A stretch of 64,000 bases of DNA from Cannabis sativa. Taxonomy: Eukaryota; Streptophyta; Magnoliopsida; Rosales; Cannabaceae. The position numbers were made by a program, and so were the translations under genes. Positions 45,647 through 57,897 of the stretch are shown piece after piece (the stretch's first letter is position 1; each line of letters opens with the position of its first letter). The stretch lies in NCBI RefSeq assembly GCF_029168945.1, contig NC_083605.1:25805280-25869279 (forward strand), given 5' to 3'. The notes beneath the pieces are model-generated. The model was not told the DNA's origin, did no database searches, and worked only from the letters and a program-made list of their open reading frames with translations.

Positions 45647-47193
45647 TGTAAAGCCCGCTTAGTTTAATTTGGAAATTAGCAGTTAATTATGATTAATTAT
45701 GAAAATTATTTATAGCTATTTAAATAATTTATTATGCTGTTATTATTGAATTCAGAGATGGATTTTTATGTCATGTAGTAGTTTGCATAAATTTGCATTC
45801 CGGTGCCCGGTATTTTGGAACTCGGTGTTTGGCTCAGTAGAAATCACAACTTAGTATGTTAGTAGTTTGGGGCAGTTTATTAGACATTGGGAATGTCGGG
45901 AATGGCCGGGAATTTAGAATTTCCCAAAAATACCCCTTTAGTGATTATTATGAGATTTTAGTATGGAGGGGCAAAATGGTCTTTTTGCCCCAATGATATT
46001 TTGTCTTTTAGTGATTTTATTATTTGAAAATAAATGTTTATTTATTTGCTATTTGGATGAAAATAAGGGTAATATGTTTTAAAAGTCATTTCCTTTTCAC
46101 ATTTTCTACACTTAGTCAAAAAAATAGAAAAAACTTCAAAATCACACTCTCTCTTTTTCCTCTCTCTCTCAGCTGGTTGTGGGAGTGCCAAGGCTGGATT
46201 TTTCTTTGGTGATTCAAGCCCTAATTTACAACTCTAGTGATCTCTTGTTGTGGTATGTGTTTCCTAATTTCTTCCCTTTGTGTTTTCTTGAGTTTTAAGA
46301 GAGTTTGGTGTAATGCATGCATGAATTTGTAATATTGTTACTGCTGTGATCTTGTTTTGTTTTCTAAGATGTAAGCATGTTGATTAGAGTTTAATTAAGC
46401 TTCTTGTAATGCTTGATTGTTAGATTATTTAAAGTTATGATTTTTCTATGCAAAAATATGATTTTCAAAGAGAAATATCTTGAATCTGTTGCTGTGATGT
46501 TGTTGGGGTTTGTTATTGTTTTCAGAGGTTATTCTAAGCATGTTTAAGTAAGTTTAGATGGATTTGATTGCATGCTAGCTAGGTTTGCTCCAGTTTGAGT
46601 TTAGAACTCAAAGCTTGAGCTCTAATGGTGAATTTTGATTATGTGCTATCTGGGTGGTTTTAATGCCTTAGAAATGTTCTAGGGGAGGTTTAGAACAGGT
46701 CTGGAAGGTTTGAATCAATTTGGAGTTGATTTGGTTGAGATATGAATTTTTGAAATTCTGTCTGCGAGGAACCGGAATTCCGGTTGTGCATCCGGAATTC
46801 CGGATGGGCTTCGAAAATTCCCAGAACCGGAATTCCGGTTGGGCAACCGGTCTGCCGGTTGGGGAAATTTCAGAAACCCGTGTTTTCCTCGTTTTTATGT
46901 TTTAGGGGGTATTGCCATGCTTTTTATCGATAGGGAAACTTTTAGTTCCTAGTTTAAGTCCCCGGGAAGTGATTTAGCGTGTCACTTATAGTGTTGTGAT
47001 TTTTATGGTTTAGGAGCCTGTAATCCGCCGCTCAGCTAAAGTTCCAGTCATGTTGACCGGCACACCTGAATTCGGAATCCAGGTAAGATTAGTATAACTG
47101 TATGCATATGTAGATTACATCTTTAGCGTGCATGTAGGAAGCCTGTTAGATTACATTAGTTATGTATGTTGGCTTCGAACCATCCAACCCTGT

Positions 47194-47430
47194 CACGTCG
47201 GTACAGGCTGGAGTATGACCAGCAGCCGGAGTATGACCGGTTCGACCGATCAGGCTGACACTTGGTTGGTGGTTCCGTACTATTGACGTATCCCGTCGGT
47301 ACAGGCTGGAGTATGACCAGCAGCCGGAGTATGACCGGTTCGACCGATCAGGTGGATATAGTAACACGTCGGTACAGGCTGGAGTATGACCAGCAGCCGG
47401 AGTATGACCGGTTCGACCGATCAGGCTGTT
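47194..47430. repeat. LTR minisatellite of element E, 3 units
   Basis: Units contain CACGTCGGTACAGGCTGGAG and GACCGGTTCGACCGATCAGG. The same three units are at about 60694-60930 in the 3' LTR. Confidence 0.9.
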
Positions 47431-47466
47431 ACGTGTCAATAGTACCGTCCCTATGAACGTTCAGAA

Positions 47467-47562
47467 CTCAGTACCGTGTTGGACACGGCAGTAGTGGCTC
47501 AGTACCGTGTTGGACACGGCAGTAGCGGGACTCAGTATCGTGTTGGACACGGCAGTTAGGGT
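47467..47562. repeat. Three tandem short hairpins in the E LTR
   Basis: CCGTGTTGGACACGG (6-bp stem, 3-base loop) occurs twice, with a third copy starting ATCGTGTT, about 35 bases apart. The same set is at about 60967-61062 in the 3' LTR. Confidence 0.85.
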
Positions 47563-48003
47563 TGTGATCAGGGGTATGGGCGTCTGATCATGACCGGGAT
47601 TTATGTATGAGTATTATTATGCTTTTCTTACAGAGTCTGTCGACTCACAGTTCTACGTTTATGTGTAGGTAAAGGCAAGGCTAGAGCTGATGGACCGTGA
47701 GCGAGCTTGTGAAGATTGTACATGTCGGGGCAGTTAGGCCTGGAGCGTACGATCATCGGGACAGCGAGGCTGATTTTGTAACTAGTCGCTAGGCGACATT
47801 ATTTTGTATAAACAGTTAAATCTTTTTGTAAATGATTTTGTAATCGGGATCCCGAGTCTTTTGTAATATTATTTTATAAGTTTAATTAAAAAGCAAAAAT
47901 TTTAATTAATCACGTTTTTCATAAACCTCGTTGATTAGCAACGAGCTGCACAACATGTTTAAAAATCACGTAAGACGCCTAAGTTAGTTAGGGTGTTACA
48001 ATT

Positions 48004-48015
48004 TGGTATCAGAGC
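48004..48015 (+). promoter_or_regulatory. Primer binding site (initiator Met tRNA), element E
   Basis: TGGTATCAGAGC starts four bases after the LTR. The leader 48016-48282 has no gene. Confidence 0.95.
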
Positions 48016-48282
48016 CGCCAGGTTGTCTTCCGAAGATCGTCACGACATGTACAATCATCATCAGCAGTTAGCTCGTTTCACGGTTCAGTAAGCCTTTATT
48101 GCTTTAGTAGTTTATTTTATTCAGTTATGAAAAAGAAAAGCCTGTTAGGAAGCATGTTAGTAGCCTGATAGTAGAATAGGCGCATGTTTCGTTTTTAATT
48201 TCCAAATTAAGCGGCATTAGTAAGCTCTCCTTGAATACGACCTGATATGCCAACTCTTGGTTTCGCAGGCGGTTCTAGTCAG

Positions 48283-49560
48283 ATGGACGCCAGGCGGACT
48301 ACCAGGAGTCAGGGCCACTCAGTAGGGTCGAATCAAGGTCAGGGAGCTCAGTTTCCCCCGCCTGTTAGGGGCCGAGGTAGAGGATCCGAGGCAGGGCTCG
48401 TGGTCGGGGTGATGAGAACCTGCCACAGGCTGCCCAGGCTCCCCCAGCCGATCAGGGAGCCCAGAATTGGGAGGTTCGATTTGCGGAAATGCAAGCCCAG
48501 ATTGAAGAGCAAGACCTCGAGATTCAGAGGTTGAGACAGCAGAGTGCTCCTGCAGTTCCAGTGCCCGTAGTTCCAGTGGCACCTGCCCCTGCTGCCCAGG
48601 CCGAGATAGTGGTGGCGGCCAATAGATTGGAACCTCTGTACGAGCGGTTCCGGAAGCAAGCACCTCCGGTTTTCCTGGGAGGTCCGGACGTGATGAAAGC
48701 CGAGCAGTGGCTGACGGTGATTACCAAGATCCTGAACTTCATGGGTGTCACCGGTAATGACAGAGTGGTGTGTGCCACTTTCCAGTTCCAGGAGGACGCT
48801 CTGGTCTGGTGGGACATGGTGTCTCAGATCCATGACGTCACCACCATGACCTGGGAAAGGTTCCAGGAACTCTTCAACGCGAAGTACTACAATGAGGCGG
48901 TCAGAAGCGCCAAGAGGAAAGAGTTCGCTCACCTGACCCAGCGTGAGAATATGAGCGTCACTGAGTATACTACTGAGTTTGATCGGTTGGCGAGGTTAGC
49001 CTCGGGAATTGTGCCGACCGACTTCAGCAAGAAAGAGAAGTATCTTGATGGTTTGAATGCCAAGATCAAGCATGATTTGATGATCACCACAGACGACAAC
49101 ACCACCTATGCTTAGATGGTGGAGAAGGCACTGCGAGCTGAGGGCGCAGTTGGGTGTATGTCGGAGTTAGCTAGTACTCCGGCGAGTGGCGGGGCTCCTA
49201 CCCCTCCTGCATCAGGCTTTAGCAGGGGGAGTAGCGGTTTGGCCATTGATCAGAGGAAGAGAGCACCCACTGCTTCCGGTGGCTCGAGTCAGAACAAGAG
49301 GTTCCGGGGGAACCAGAACAGAGTGAGTCATCCTGGTGGTACTGAGACCCGATTCTCCTATCCCGAGTGCCCTAGCTGCAAAAGGCACCATCGGGGTGAG
49401 TGCAAAGGTCAGGGATGCTTTCACTGTGGCATGCCCGGACACTTCAAGAGGGACTGTCCCCAGCTGCGATCAGAGGCACCGAGAGCTCCGGCGATACCCA
49501 CTCCAGCTAGGGTGTTCGCCATCACTCAGGCTAATGCAAATGCCAGCCCATCAGTTGTCA
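48283..49560 (+). pseudogene. gag: Ty3 gag of element E
   Basis: It starts at the family ATG (MDARR...). A small deletion near 48390 shifts the frame, and the gag domain continues in the frame read from 48489 (LVWWDMV, FQELFNAKYYNEAV). An in-frame TAG at 49113-49115 replaces the Glu codon seen in B. The same frame then carries the zinc knuckle C-X2-C-X4-H-X4-C at about 49417-49458. Two lesions separate it from a working gag. Confidence 0.9.
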
Positions 49561-52500
49561 CAGGTCAGCTTTCTATTAATAACTCGCTATATTCAGTGCT
49601 GTTTGATTCTGGGGCTACGCATTCTTATGTGGCGGCCAGAGTCTTTAGTAAATTGGATAGACCGTACGATAGATATGAATCAGGGTTTGGAACCCTATTA
49701 CCTGGCGGAGAATTGGTAATCTCAATTAGGTGGATTAGGTCTATGTTGATCAGGATAGATGGTATAGAGTTAAGTGCTGATCTGATAGAGATGAGTTTAG
49801 TCGAATTCGATATTATTTTAGGAATGGATTTCCTATCTAAATATTCGGCGAGCATTGATTGTAAAAGGAAGATGGTGATCTTCCAATCAGAAAGTGAAGA
49901 ACCATTTGTATTTGTTGGTTCAGTTCAGGGATCTCGGATCCCGGTGATTTCGGCCATGTCAGCTAGAGATTTATTGCACGGCGGATGCTTAGGGTTTCTG
50001 GCCGTGGTGGTGGACACCACTCGGCCAGATACCATTCGGCCAGAGGACATCAAGGTGGTTCGGGAATTTTTGGATGTTTTTCCCGAAGAACTTCCAGGGT
50101 TACCACCTCAGCGGGAGATCGACTTCGTGATAGACTTGGCACCAGGGGTGGAACCGGTTTCCAAAGCCCCGTATAGAATGGCTCCACCTGAACTTAAGGA
50201 ATTAAAGATTCAGCTCCAAGGGTTGCTTGACATAGGGTTTATTCGGCCCAGTGTGTCACCCTGGGGAGCCCCGGTTTTATTCGTCAAGAAGAAAGATGGA
50301 TCTATGAGGATGTGCATCGACTAGAGGGAATTGAACAAGCTGATGGTGAAGAATAAATATCCATTACCTAGGATCGATGATTTGTTCGATCAGCTTCAGG
50401 GGAAGATGTCTTTTCTAAGATTGATCTCCGTTCGGGTTATCATCAGTTGAGAATCTGAGAGGAGGACATTCCGAAGACGGCTTTCCGCACTAGGTATGGA
50501 CATTACGAATTTCTGGTTATGTCATTCGGACTAACAAATGCTCCTGCAGCATTCATGGACCTGATGAATAGAGTATTCAAGGATTTCCTCTATATCTGTG
50601 TGATTGTGTTTATCGACGACATCCTCGTGTACTCTCAATCAGAAGAGGAGCATGAGTTACATCTTCAGATTGTACTGCAACGGCTTCGAGAACATAAGCT
50701 TTATGCCAAGTTCAAGAAATGTTAGTTCTGGCTATCTCAGGTGTCCTTCCTAGGGCACATTGTGAGCAAAGATGGGATCAAGGTGGATCCCGGGAAGATT
50801 GAATCCGTCAGAGATTGGCCGAGACCGAAGACAGTGACAGAGATCAGAAGCTTCTTGGATTTAGCTGGGTACTACCGTAGGTTCGTGGAAGGGTTTTCAA
50901 AAATTTCAATGCCCCTAACCGAGCTTACAAAGAAGAATCAGCGATTTATTTGGTCAGATAAGTGCGAAGCTAGTTTTCAGGAGCTAAAACAGAGGTTGAT
51001 TACCGCTCCAGTGCTAGCTTTGCCTTCGGACAAGGAGAAGTTCGTAGTTTATTGTGACGCATCCAAACAGGGTTTTTGGTGTGTGTTGATGCAAGCCGAT
51101 CCGGTTATCGCTTATGCGTCCCGTCAGTTAAAGGATTATGAGCAGCGATACCCGACTCATGATCTAGAGTTGGCCGCGGTGGTTTTCGCATTGAAGATTT
51201 GGCGACATTACCTTTATGGGGAAAAGTGTGAAATCTATACCGACCATAAAAGTCTCAAGTATTTCTTCACTCAGAAGGATTTGAATATGAGACAAAGGCG
51301 TTGGTTGGAATTAGTGAAAGATTACGACTGTGAGATCCTCTATCACCCCGGAAAAGCCAATGTAGTGGCCGATGCCCTGAGCAGAAAGGGTCCCGGGCAA
51401 GTAGCTAGTATGGTTCAGATCTCACCTCGCCCAGCGAGAGGATATGGTTAGATCCAGCATTGAGTTTGTGGTAGGTCAGCTTCACAACTTAACGCTGCAA
51501 TCTGACCTGTTGGAAAGAATAAAGGTCGCTCAGATGACGGATCCAGAGTTAGTGAAGATCAGAGATGAGGTGTTGGCTGGTCAAGCCAAAGACTTTTCAG
51601 TGTCAGACAGCGGGATGCTTTTGTATAAAGCTAGGGTTTGTGTTCCGAATAGTGTGGAACTCAGGAATGAGATCTTTGAGGAGGCTCATTCTACCCCGTA
51701 TTCTCTGTATCCCGGCACCACTAAGATGTACCAAGATCTTAAACCGTACTTCTGGTGGAGCGGTATGAAGAAGAATTTGGTAGAATTCGTATCGAGATGC
51801 CTCACTTGTCAGCAGATTAAGGCTGAACATCAGAGACCAGCAGGGTTGTTGCAGCCTCTAACCCTACCAGAATGGAAATGGGAAGATATCACGATGGATT
51901 TTGTGGTCGGGTTACCTAGGACCACGGGTTTATTTGACTCCATCTGGGTAGTGGTGGATCGATTTACGAAATCTGCTCATTTTCTGCCGGTTAGAACAAC
52001 ATTTACAGTGGATCAGTTGGCAGAGTTGTATGTCAGAGAGATAGTAAGACTTCACGGGGTACCGAAGTCTATAGTTTCGGACAGGGATCCGAAGTTTACC
52101 TCCAAATTTTGGCAGAGTTTGCAATGGGCAATGGGTACAAGGCTGAAATTTAGTACAGCATTCCATCCTCAGACAGATGGTTAGTCCGAAAGGACCATTT
52201 TGATATTGGAGGACATGTTGAGAGCCTGTGTTATGGACTTTGAAGGCTCATGGAATAAGTATCTACCGTTGATAGAATTTTCTTACAACAACAGTTATCA
52301 GAGTACGATAGGGATGGATCCCTATGAACTGTTATACGGTAGGAAATGTAGATCTCCTATCCACTGGGATGAGACAGGGGAGAGGAAATACCTAGGTCCA
52401 GAGTCAGTGCAGCGGACCAATGAGGCAATAGAGAAGATAAAAGCTAGAATGCTTGCCTCACAGAGCAGACAGAAGAGTTACACAGATCCGAAACGCAGAG

Positions 52501-52836
52501 ATGTGAGTTCCAAGTAGGGGACCATGTGTTTTTACGGGTATCTCCGATGAAGGGTATTAAACGTTTAGGGAAAAGAGGCAAGTTATGCCCTAGATTTACA
52601 GGACCTTTCGAGATTCTCGAGAAAGTAGGTCATGTGGCATATCGGTTAGCATTGCCTCCAGCCTTATCAGCATTTCACAACGTATTCCATGTCTCGATGT
52701 TGAGAAAATACGTTTCAGATCCCTCTCATATACTCAGTTATGAGAGCCTTGAGCTACAGCCAGACATGACTTATGAGGAACAGCCAGTGCAGATCCTGGA
52801 TAGAAAGGATAAAGTCCTTCGAAATAAGACCATAGC
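49561..52836 (+). pseudogene. pol: Ty3 pol of element E, truncated
   Basis: The protease DSGATHS motif is intact. RT opens normally but stops at 50322-50324 (Tyr to TAG), is shifted near 50405, has a TGA near 50456, then regains FIDDILVYS, with another stop at 50723-50725. RNase H reads [11 protein letters not shown], so one conserved Gly is changed. Integrase (DITMDFV, DRFTKSAHF) has a stop at 52182-52184 and a one-base loss near 52505. The polyprotein breaks at 52836 in the chromodomain region, where element F sequence begins. Confidence 0.9.
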
Positions 52837-52960
52837 TGTATATGTCACTATCGTTGTCCGATACAACAAACGATAAGTAAGAAACCTATCCGCGGTTTCA
52901 GGAGTAATTACTCATGACGGTAATAACCGTTTCTTTTACTCGATCATAATCGAGCCACAA

Positions 52961-53152
52961 CGATAATAATCGTTTCATAATACTTCCCTCGATCATAATC
53001 GAGTCAAACGATAATAATCGTTTCATAATACTTCCCTCGATCATAATCGAGTCAAACGATAATAATCGTTTCATAATACTTCCCTCGATCATAATCGAGT
53101 CAAAGGATAATAATCGTTTCATAATACTTCCCTCGATCATAATCGAGTCACA
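52961..53152. repeat. 48-bp tandem repeat, 4 copies, in the F LTR
   Basis: Units start at 52961, 53009, 53057 and 53105. Each holds two imperfect palindromes, CGATAATAATCG and CTCGATCATAATCGAG. The open minus-strand frame across them is a product of the period (48 = 3 x 16) and is not a gene. Confidence 0.92.
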
Positions 53153-53544
53153 ACCAATGCGTAACATTAACCTTGATTAAGATAAGATCGTAACAACATA
53201 TACCGAAATTTCAACCTTAATCGATATTGTAATAATCGTAATATTAACCTTATACAGTATTTCATACTTTTCTTACCTCAGTCCAGAAATTTAGCGTACA
53301 TGCTGACCTAGGTGGAATCAAAGCTTGACGATCTCGGGTCCTATGCACGACAACAACATTCAATAAATAACTTAAATTAATCATTCCGGGAATAACCCTA
53401 ATTCCCATAATCGGTAAACCCTATCTTCTATAAGCTCCAAAATAAGTTTTACAACTCTTAAACAATCTATCCCGAATACGGAAATCACCCCGAGTCCTAA
53501 AACCGTCCCTGAAACAAAAATTGAAAAAGTCCCCCTGCTGCCTA

Positions 53545-53592
53545 AACCGGTCGACCGGTTCTGCTACACCAGAACCAACCGGTCGACCGGTT
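53545..53592. repeat. Pair of perfect 16-bp palindromes
   Basis: AACCGGTCGACCGGTT at 53545-53560 and 53577-53592. The partners at 59499-59514 and 59531-59546 are the same, except for one changed base in the second. Confidence 0.95.
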
Positions 53593-54655
53593 CTGGGTGG
53601 GTTACAATCTTGAGTTTTCTCCCCCAACTCGAACCAAAACTCAACCACACCTGCCCAACAGCTCCAGACCAACTCAATATCACAAATACAACATATTCAA
53701 ACCTTCAAAACGCAGTAACACATCACGATAATAAATTCACCATAGTTGAGTGAAATTTTAGTTCATAAATTCAATTCACTCAATTTAAGACCTAACAGCC
53801 CTAGAATAATCAAATTCAAACTTAAACAATCTTGAATCCAACTTAGAAATCATGCTTTGAATTCAATTTAAACTTACAGCCCTGAATTCAAATAAAACCC
53901 AAGAAAATTCAACCTAAAAACCCTAGAAATTAAAGAGAAAAGATGATGAACTTACCTCAACACTTGAACAGCTCTTAGTTTTAGCTAATTCCACTAGAAA
54001 TGGTTAAATTGAGAAGAAAAATCCCATGTTTCAGCTGGGTTCTAGAGCTTCGAAGGAGAAGAAGATGGAGAGAGAGAGATGTTATGTAATAATCTAAAAT
54101 TATCTTCTTTTTTTTTTTTAAAGTTATATTCTAATTCCTAACTAAAATAAATAAATAAATAAATAAATATATAAACCTAACATTAAACTTAATTTCAGCC
54201 TAGAAACTCACTAAAGACAAACATAACAATCTACCCATTAAAATGACCATTTGGCCTTCCACCATACACTTAAGTAAAAAAAAATAAAACCTAGGGTTAT
54301 TTTAGTCATTTCTAACTTTCCCGATATAATCCACTATTCAACATTTTAACCTCATCCGGTATAAACCCAGTTCAATATAACTTAATTGTCGTAACATTTT
54401 TGACCACTCCGTGAAGTTCCACAGTTGCCAAGCCCGAAAATATTTTATTCAAATTATGGTATCTATGATACCCACATATTCCAATAAAATCTCCGTAATT
54501 AATCAATTACGCTTTATTTATTCATTTACTAAAATTCCACTAATTAACTCGTAATTAGCTTAAGTAAGATTATAATCTTACTCTAATATCCACATAACTA
54601 CATATTTAATAAAATATGGCCAAATAAATATCAATAAAATTTTCGGGATATTACA

Positions 54656-57600
54656 ACTATCCCCTCCTTATAGAAATTTCGTCCTCGAAATTTACTCAAA
54701 CAACTCGGGATATAGCTCTTTCCATAGCGGCTTCAAGTCCTACATCGCTTTTCACTATTAGCGTTCTTCCACAACATTATAACTAATAATACAGTCTTGG
54801 TTCCGCAACACTTTCTCTTTTCAATTCAAAAAAATATATACCATTTGTTCCTTGTATGACAAATCTGCTTGAAATTCAATATTTTCACAGCTCTGTATAT
54901 GGATCACTAAGGTAACATCGAAGTATATGTTGTAAACATAAAATAAAACAAGGAGTATGGCTAGCTGATAAGCTACTCGACCTACCCTTTCTAGAAACTC
55001 ACACAAACCGATTAACTTGGGACTTACTTCCCTTTCTTCTCAATTTTGCATTTCCCTTCATTGGGACCACCTAAAGAAAGATAGGATTCCTAACTTGAAA
55101 TGTAATATCTCTACACTTTGGATTAGCACGGTTCTTCCATCCATTATATAAGTAATACAGAAACTTGAATCTTTAAACTGCATTAGTATCACATTAACAG
55201 TACTCTAATAACTGTTACTACATGAAAACTCATTTAGAACCTTCCATTCAGTATCCTTATCGGACTGATACACCAAGTTGGTTTAATTCATAAAATTTCC
55301 TTCAAACAAAATCAAAAGTCCTTGTCAAGCTGGTGCCATACCTCTTCTCGTGCTTCTAAAGTTTGGAGTCACTTTGCTGGCCATTTCATTTCTTTCCAAC
55401 AAGTTGCACTACAATGTAATATTAACAAATTCTCCAATCACGATCTCAATTCTTATTCTGGTTACATTTCCAGTAACCTTTGGTAAGATCTTTTCGGTTT
55501 AAAATTTTCACTACTAATTTACTTCCCAAAGTAGTATGTAATCACACCATTAAATTTCGATCGACTCTAACTGTTTCTATTGCCTATTATCTAAATCCTC
55601 CCAAAAGAAACAATATTTCCGGCTTTTGTGTTCTATATAGACTTCACATTCTCACCATACAGATAATGTGCCCCACTTTCAGTGCAAAACGATTATTGCC
55701 AATTCAATATCATAACTGAAATACCATTGCTCATACTCCTTCAATTGGTCTAAGTAGTTAAGCAACAACTCTCCTATACTGTGTAAAAAAAAAATACGAT
55801 CTAGTTCTTGTTTAGAAGTGTCACGACATACCACATTATCTCCTCACTAACTAACAATGTTAACATTGTTTCGATGGTTGACCTTTGTTTCAATTCTTTC
55901 GACCTAACTCCACTGAAAGTGTAAACTTCCCTCAACAAATAATCTGTAGCATTCTGTTAATTCCAGAAAACCTCCATCCTCAGTTGTAAACTTGGATTGA
56001 GGTCGACTCTAAACTGCTTTAATCCTTGTCGAGCCTTTCAAGGTACTATCTATATCCATTTCATGCTCTAAGAAATCTACCTAGAGTCGGCAATTTGCAT
56101 TTCCAGCAGTTAGCATAAAGTTTAACCTCCTAAAATATTACAATACCATTCAATAATACCTCTAAAATTCCTTCTTTGAATTGGAGGAAATCAGAATATC
56201 CTTAATGATAACATTTACAAAGTCATCAAGTACGAAAAATTGCTTTGGAAATACCCTTCTCTTAAATCTTCAACTGGTAAAAACCAGATCGAAGACCGAT
56301 CTCAGAGAAGATGATACTTCCCTAAAATTAATCATCACCTTTTTCTATTCTTGACAAAGGAATACTTACTCTTCATCATGAGTTTATTTAATTTTCAACG
56401 ATCAATACACTTTTGTAAAGTTTCATTCTTTCTCTTCATAAATAAAACTAACGTACTCCAGGGTGGGATACACAGTCCAACAACTTCAAATCCAACATCC
56501 AGCATAACTGAACTTTCAACCATCTCAAATACCATTCGTTACGAAGTTTAAGATATAACTCTGCCCAAGTACCAAATCTATATCAAAGTCAATCTCCCAT
56601 TTAATAGTAACTCTAGTAATTTCCCTGAAAAGACATTCAGAAATTCTAAGACCACTGGAACGTATTCTGGTCCCATAGGTATTCTTCATAATATATACCT
56701 TACTAGTTAAGAAACTGATGCATCCTTTCCACATTAAATCTCTTGCCTTAAATGCTGAAATTAATAAAATTCAGGACTCTTGAACCTTGCCCACGAACAC
56801 GAATGAATCCTCGCCTTTAGGTCCAAGAGTTACCATCTTTCTTTCACAATCAATAATTACATTAAACTTTACAAATCAATCCATCCCTAATTCATCCTCA
56901 AGATTCTCTAATCTTTGCTCAACGATTACAACCAAGCATTCCCTTCTTCCCCCACAACTCTGGAAGGGATTTAAACCACTTGTTGTAGAATAACTAGTTC
57001 TACAGTAAAACTTTTCAATCTTCCAATCATCCTTCTTGAAATATAAGATTACATTGTACCAAAATCAATTAAAATGATTAACAAAGTATGGTCCATAGAA
57101 ATTCAACTTATCACGGTGGAAAAGACTAGCTCCAGTCTCAGTCTAGGTCAAACAAACACCCAAACAAAATCTAAAATGTCATCACCCCTTGGCATTCACT
57201 TTGCTAGTGTCTCTTACATCTCAACTTTACACTCTCTTAGCATAAGATGTTAAATTAACCACCTGAGTATAGAACTAGGATACCCCTAGTTACTAAAAAA
57301 CTATATCCACATTTAAAGCGATATACTTTTCCCACCTTCAACTAGATTAGGCTCTCTAGCGGCCTTAATATTCGCTTCCTCAAAATAGAACCTTACCAAT
57401 CAGTTCAGTTTAGTGTCATTCCCCATCACCACACTGCCCGGGATTAATCATGTATATTTTACTACTTTACCACTCAGTTAATCCCTTACTTTATCATACA
57501 TTCATTTTCACTTTGTGGTAGTAGAAGATTCATACTCATGCTACCAACTCCAAGCCTTGTAAGCTCACAGTTATACTTACTAGATCGCCCCAGGTACATT

Positions 57601-57882
57601 TTCCAGTACACTCCCGACCATTCCTTTCCATCATTAAAATCTTTCAAACTAGAGTTAATGCTAATAAGCATTACCACATATGCATAAACATATTTAACAA
57701 TTTTATCATAACTTATCATGCTTCTTTAACAGCTTACACATTTCAATAAGCAAACACTTTAATCAATTAATAAATAATCCACTAATCAATTAACAATCAA
57801 TACATACTAACCCATGAGTCGAACGAGTCTTCGCAGCCAATGTACATATCAAACCAGTCTTCAGGATCTTTAAACCTTGGTC
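54656..57882 (-). pseudogene. pol: Decayed Ty3 gag-pol interior of element F
   Basis: The element strand begins near 57880 and ends at the polypurine tract at 54656-54668. Recognisable islands are a protease/RT-linker segment near 56780-56860 (similar to the family part with KMV and FVFVG) and the integrase C-terminal region at 54821-55006, with FLERVGRVAYQL. There are many stops and frameshifts, and the interior is about half the usual length, so large parts of gag, RT and RNase H are deleted or too decayed to see. No protein is encoded. Confidence 0.75.
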
Positions 57883-57894
57883 GCTCTAATACCA
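57883..57894 (-). promoter_or_regulatory. Primer binding site of element F
   Basis: GCTCTAATACCA is the complement of TGGTATTAGAGC, one base different from the standard Met site, three bases from the LTR. Confidence 0.88.
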
Positions 57895-57897
57895 TGT

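Larger units (their letters stand above)
45647..48000 (+). repeat. 5' LTR of element E
   Basis: TGTAAAGCCC to TGTTACA, 2354 bp. It contains the palindrome cluster (46770-46864), the minisatellite (47194-47430), a 35-bp hairpin repeat (47467-47562) and the conserved 3'-end hairpin (47927-47945). Confidence 0.93.
52837..54655 (-). repeat. 3' LTR of element F, truncated by deletion
   Basis: It matches 58791-60608 of the 5' LTR end to end. The counterpart of 57898-58790 is absent. It contains four 48-bp repeats (52961-53152) and two AACCGGTCGACCGGTT palindromes. The polypurine tract of F abuts it at 54656-54668. Confidence 0.92.

Noticed and set aside
52961..53152. Regularly spaced palindromic repeats resembling a CRISPR array
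   Set aside because: The units are contiguous with no unique spacers, and the context is a plant LTR element.
52898..53167. Minus-strand frame with a 16-residue peptide repeat (also 58852-59121)
   Set aside because: A product of the 48-bp LTR repeat, whose length is divisible by three.
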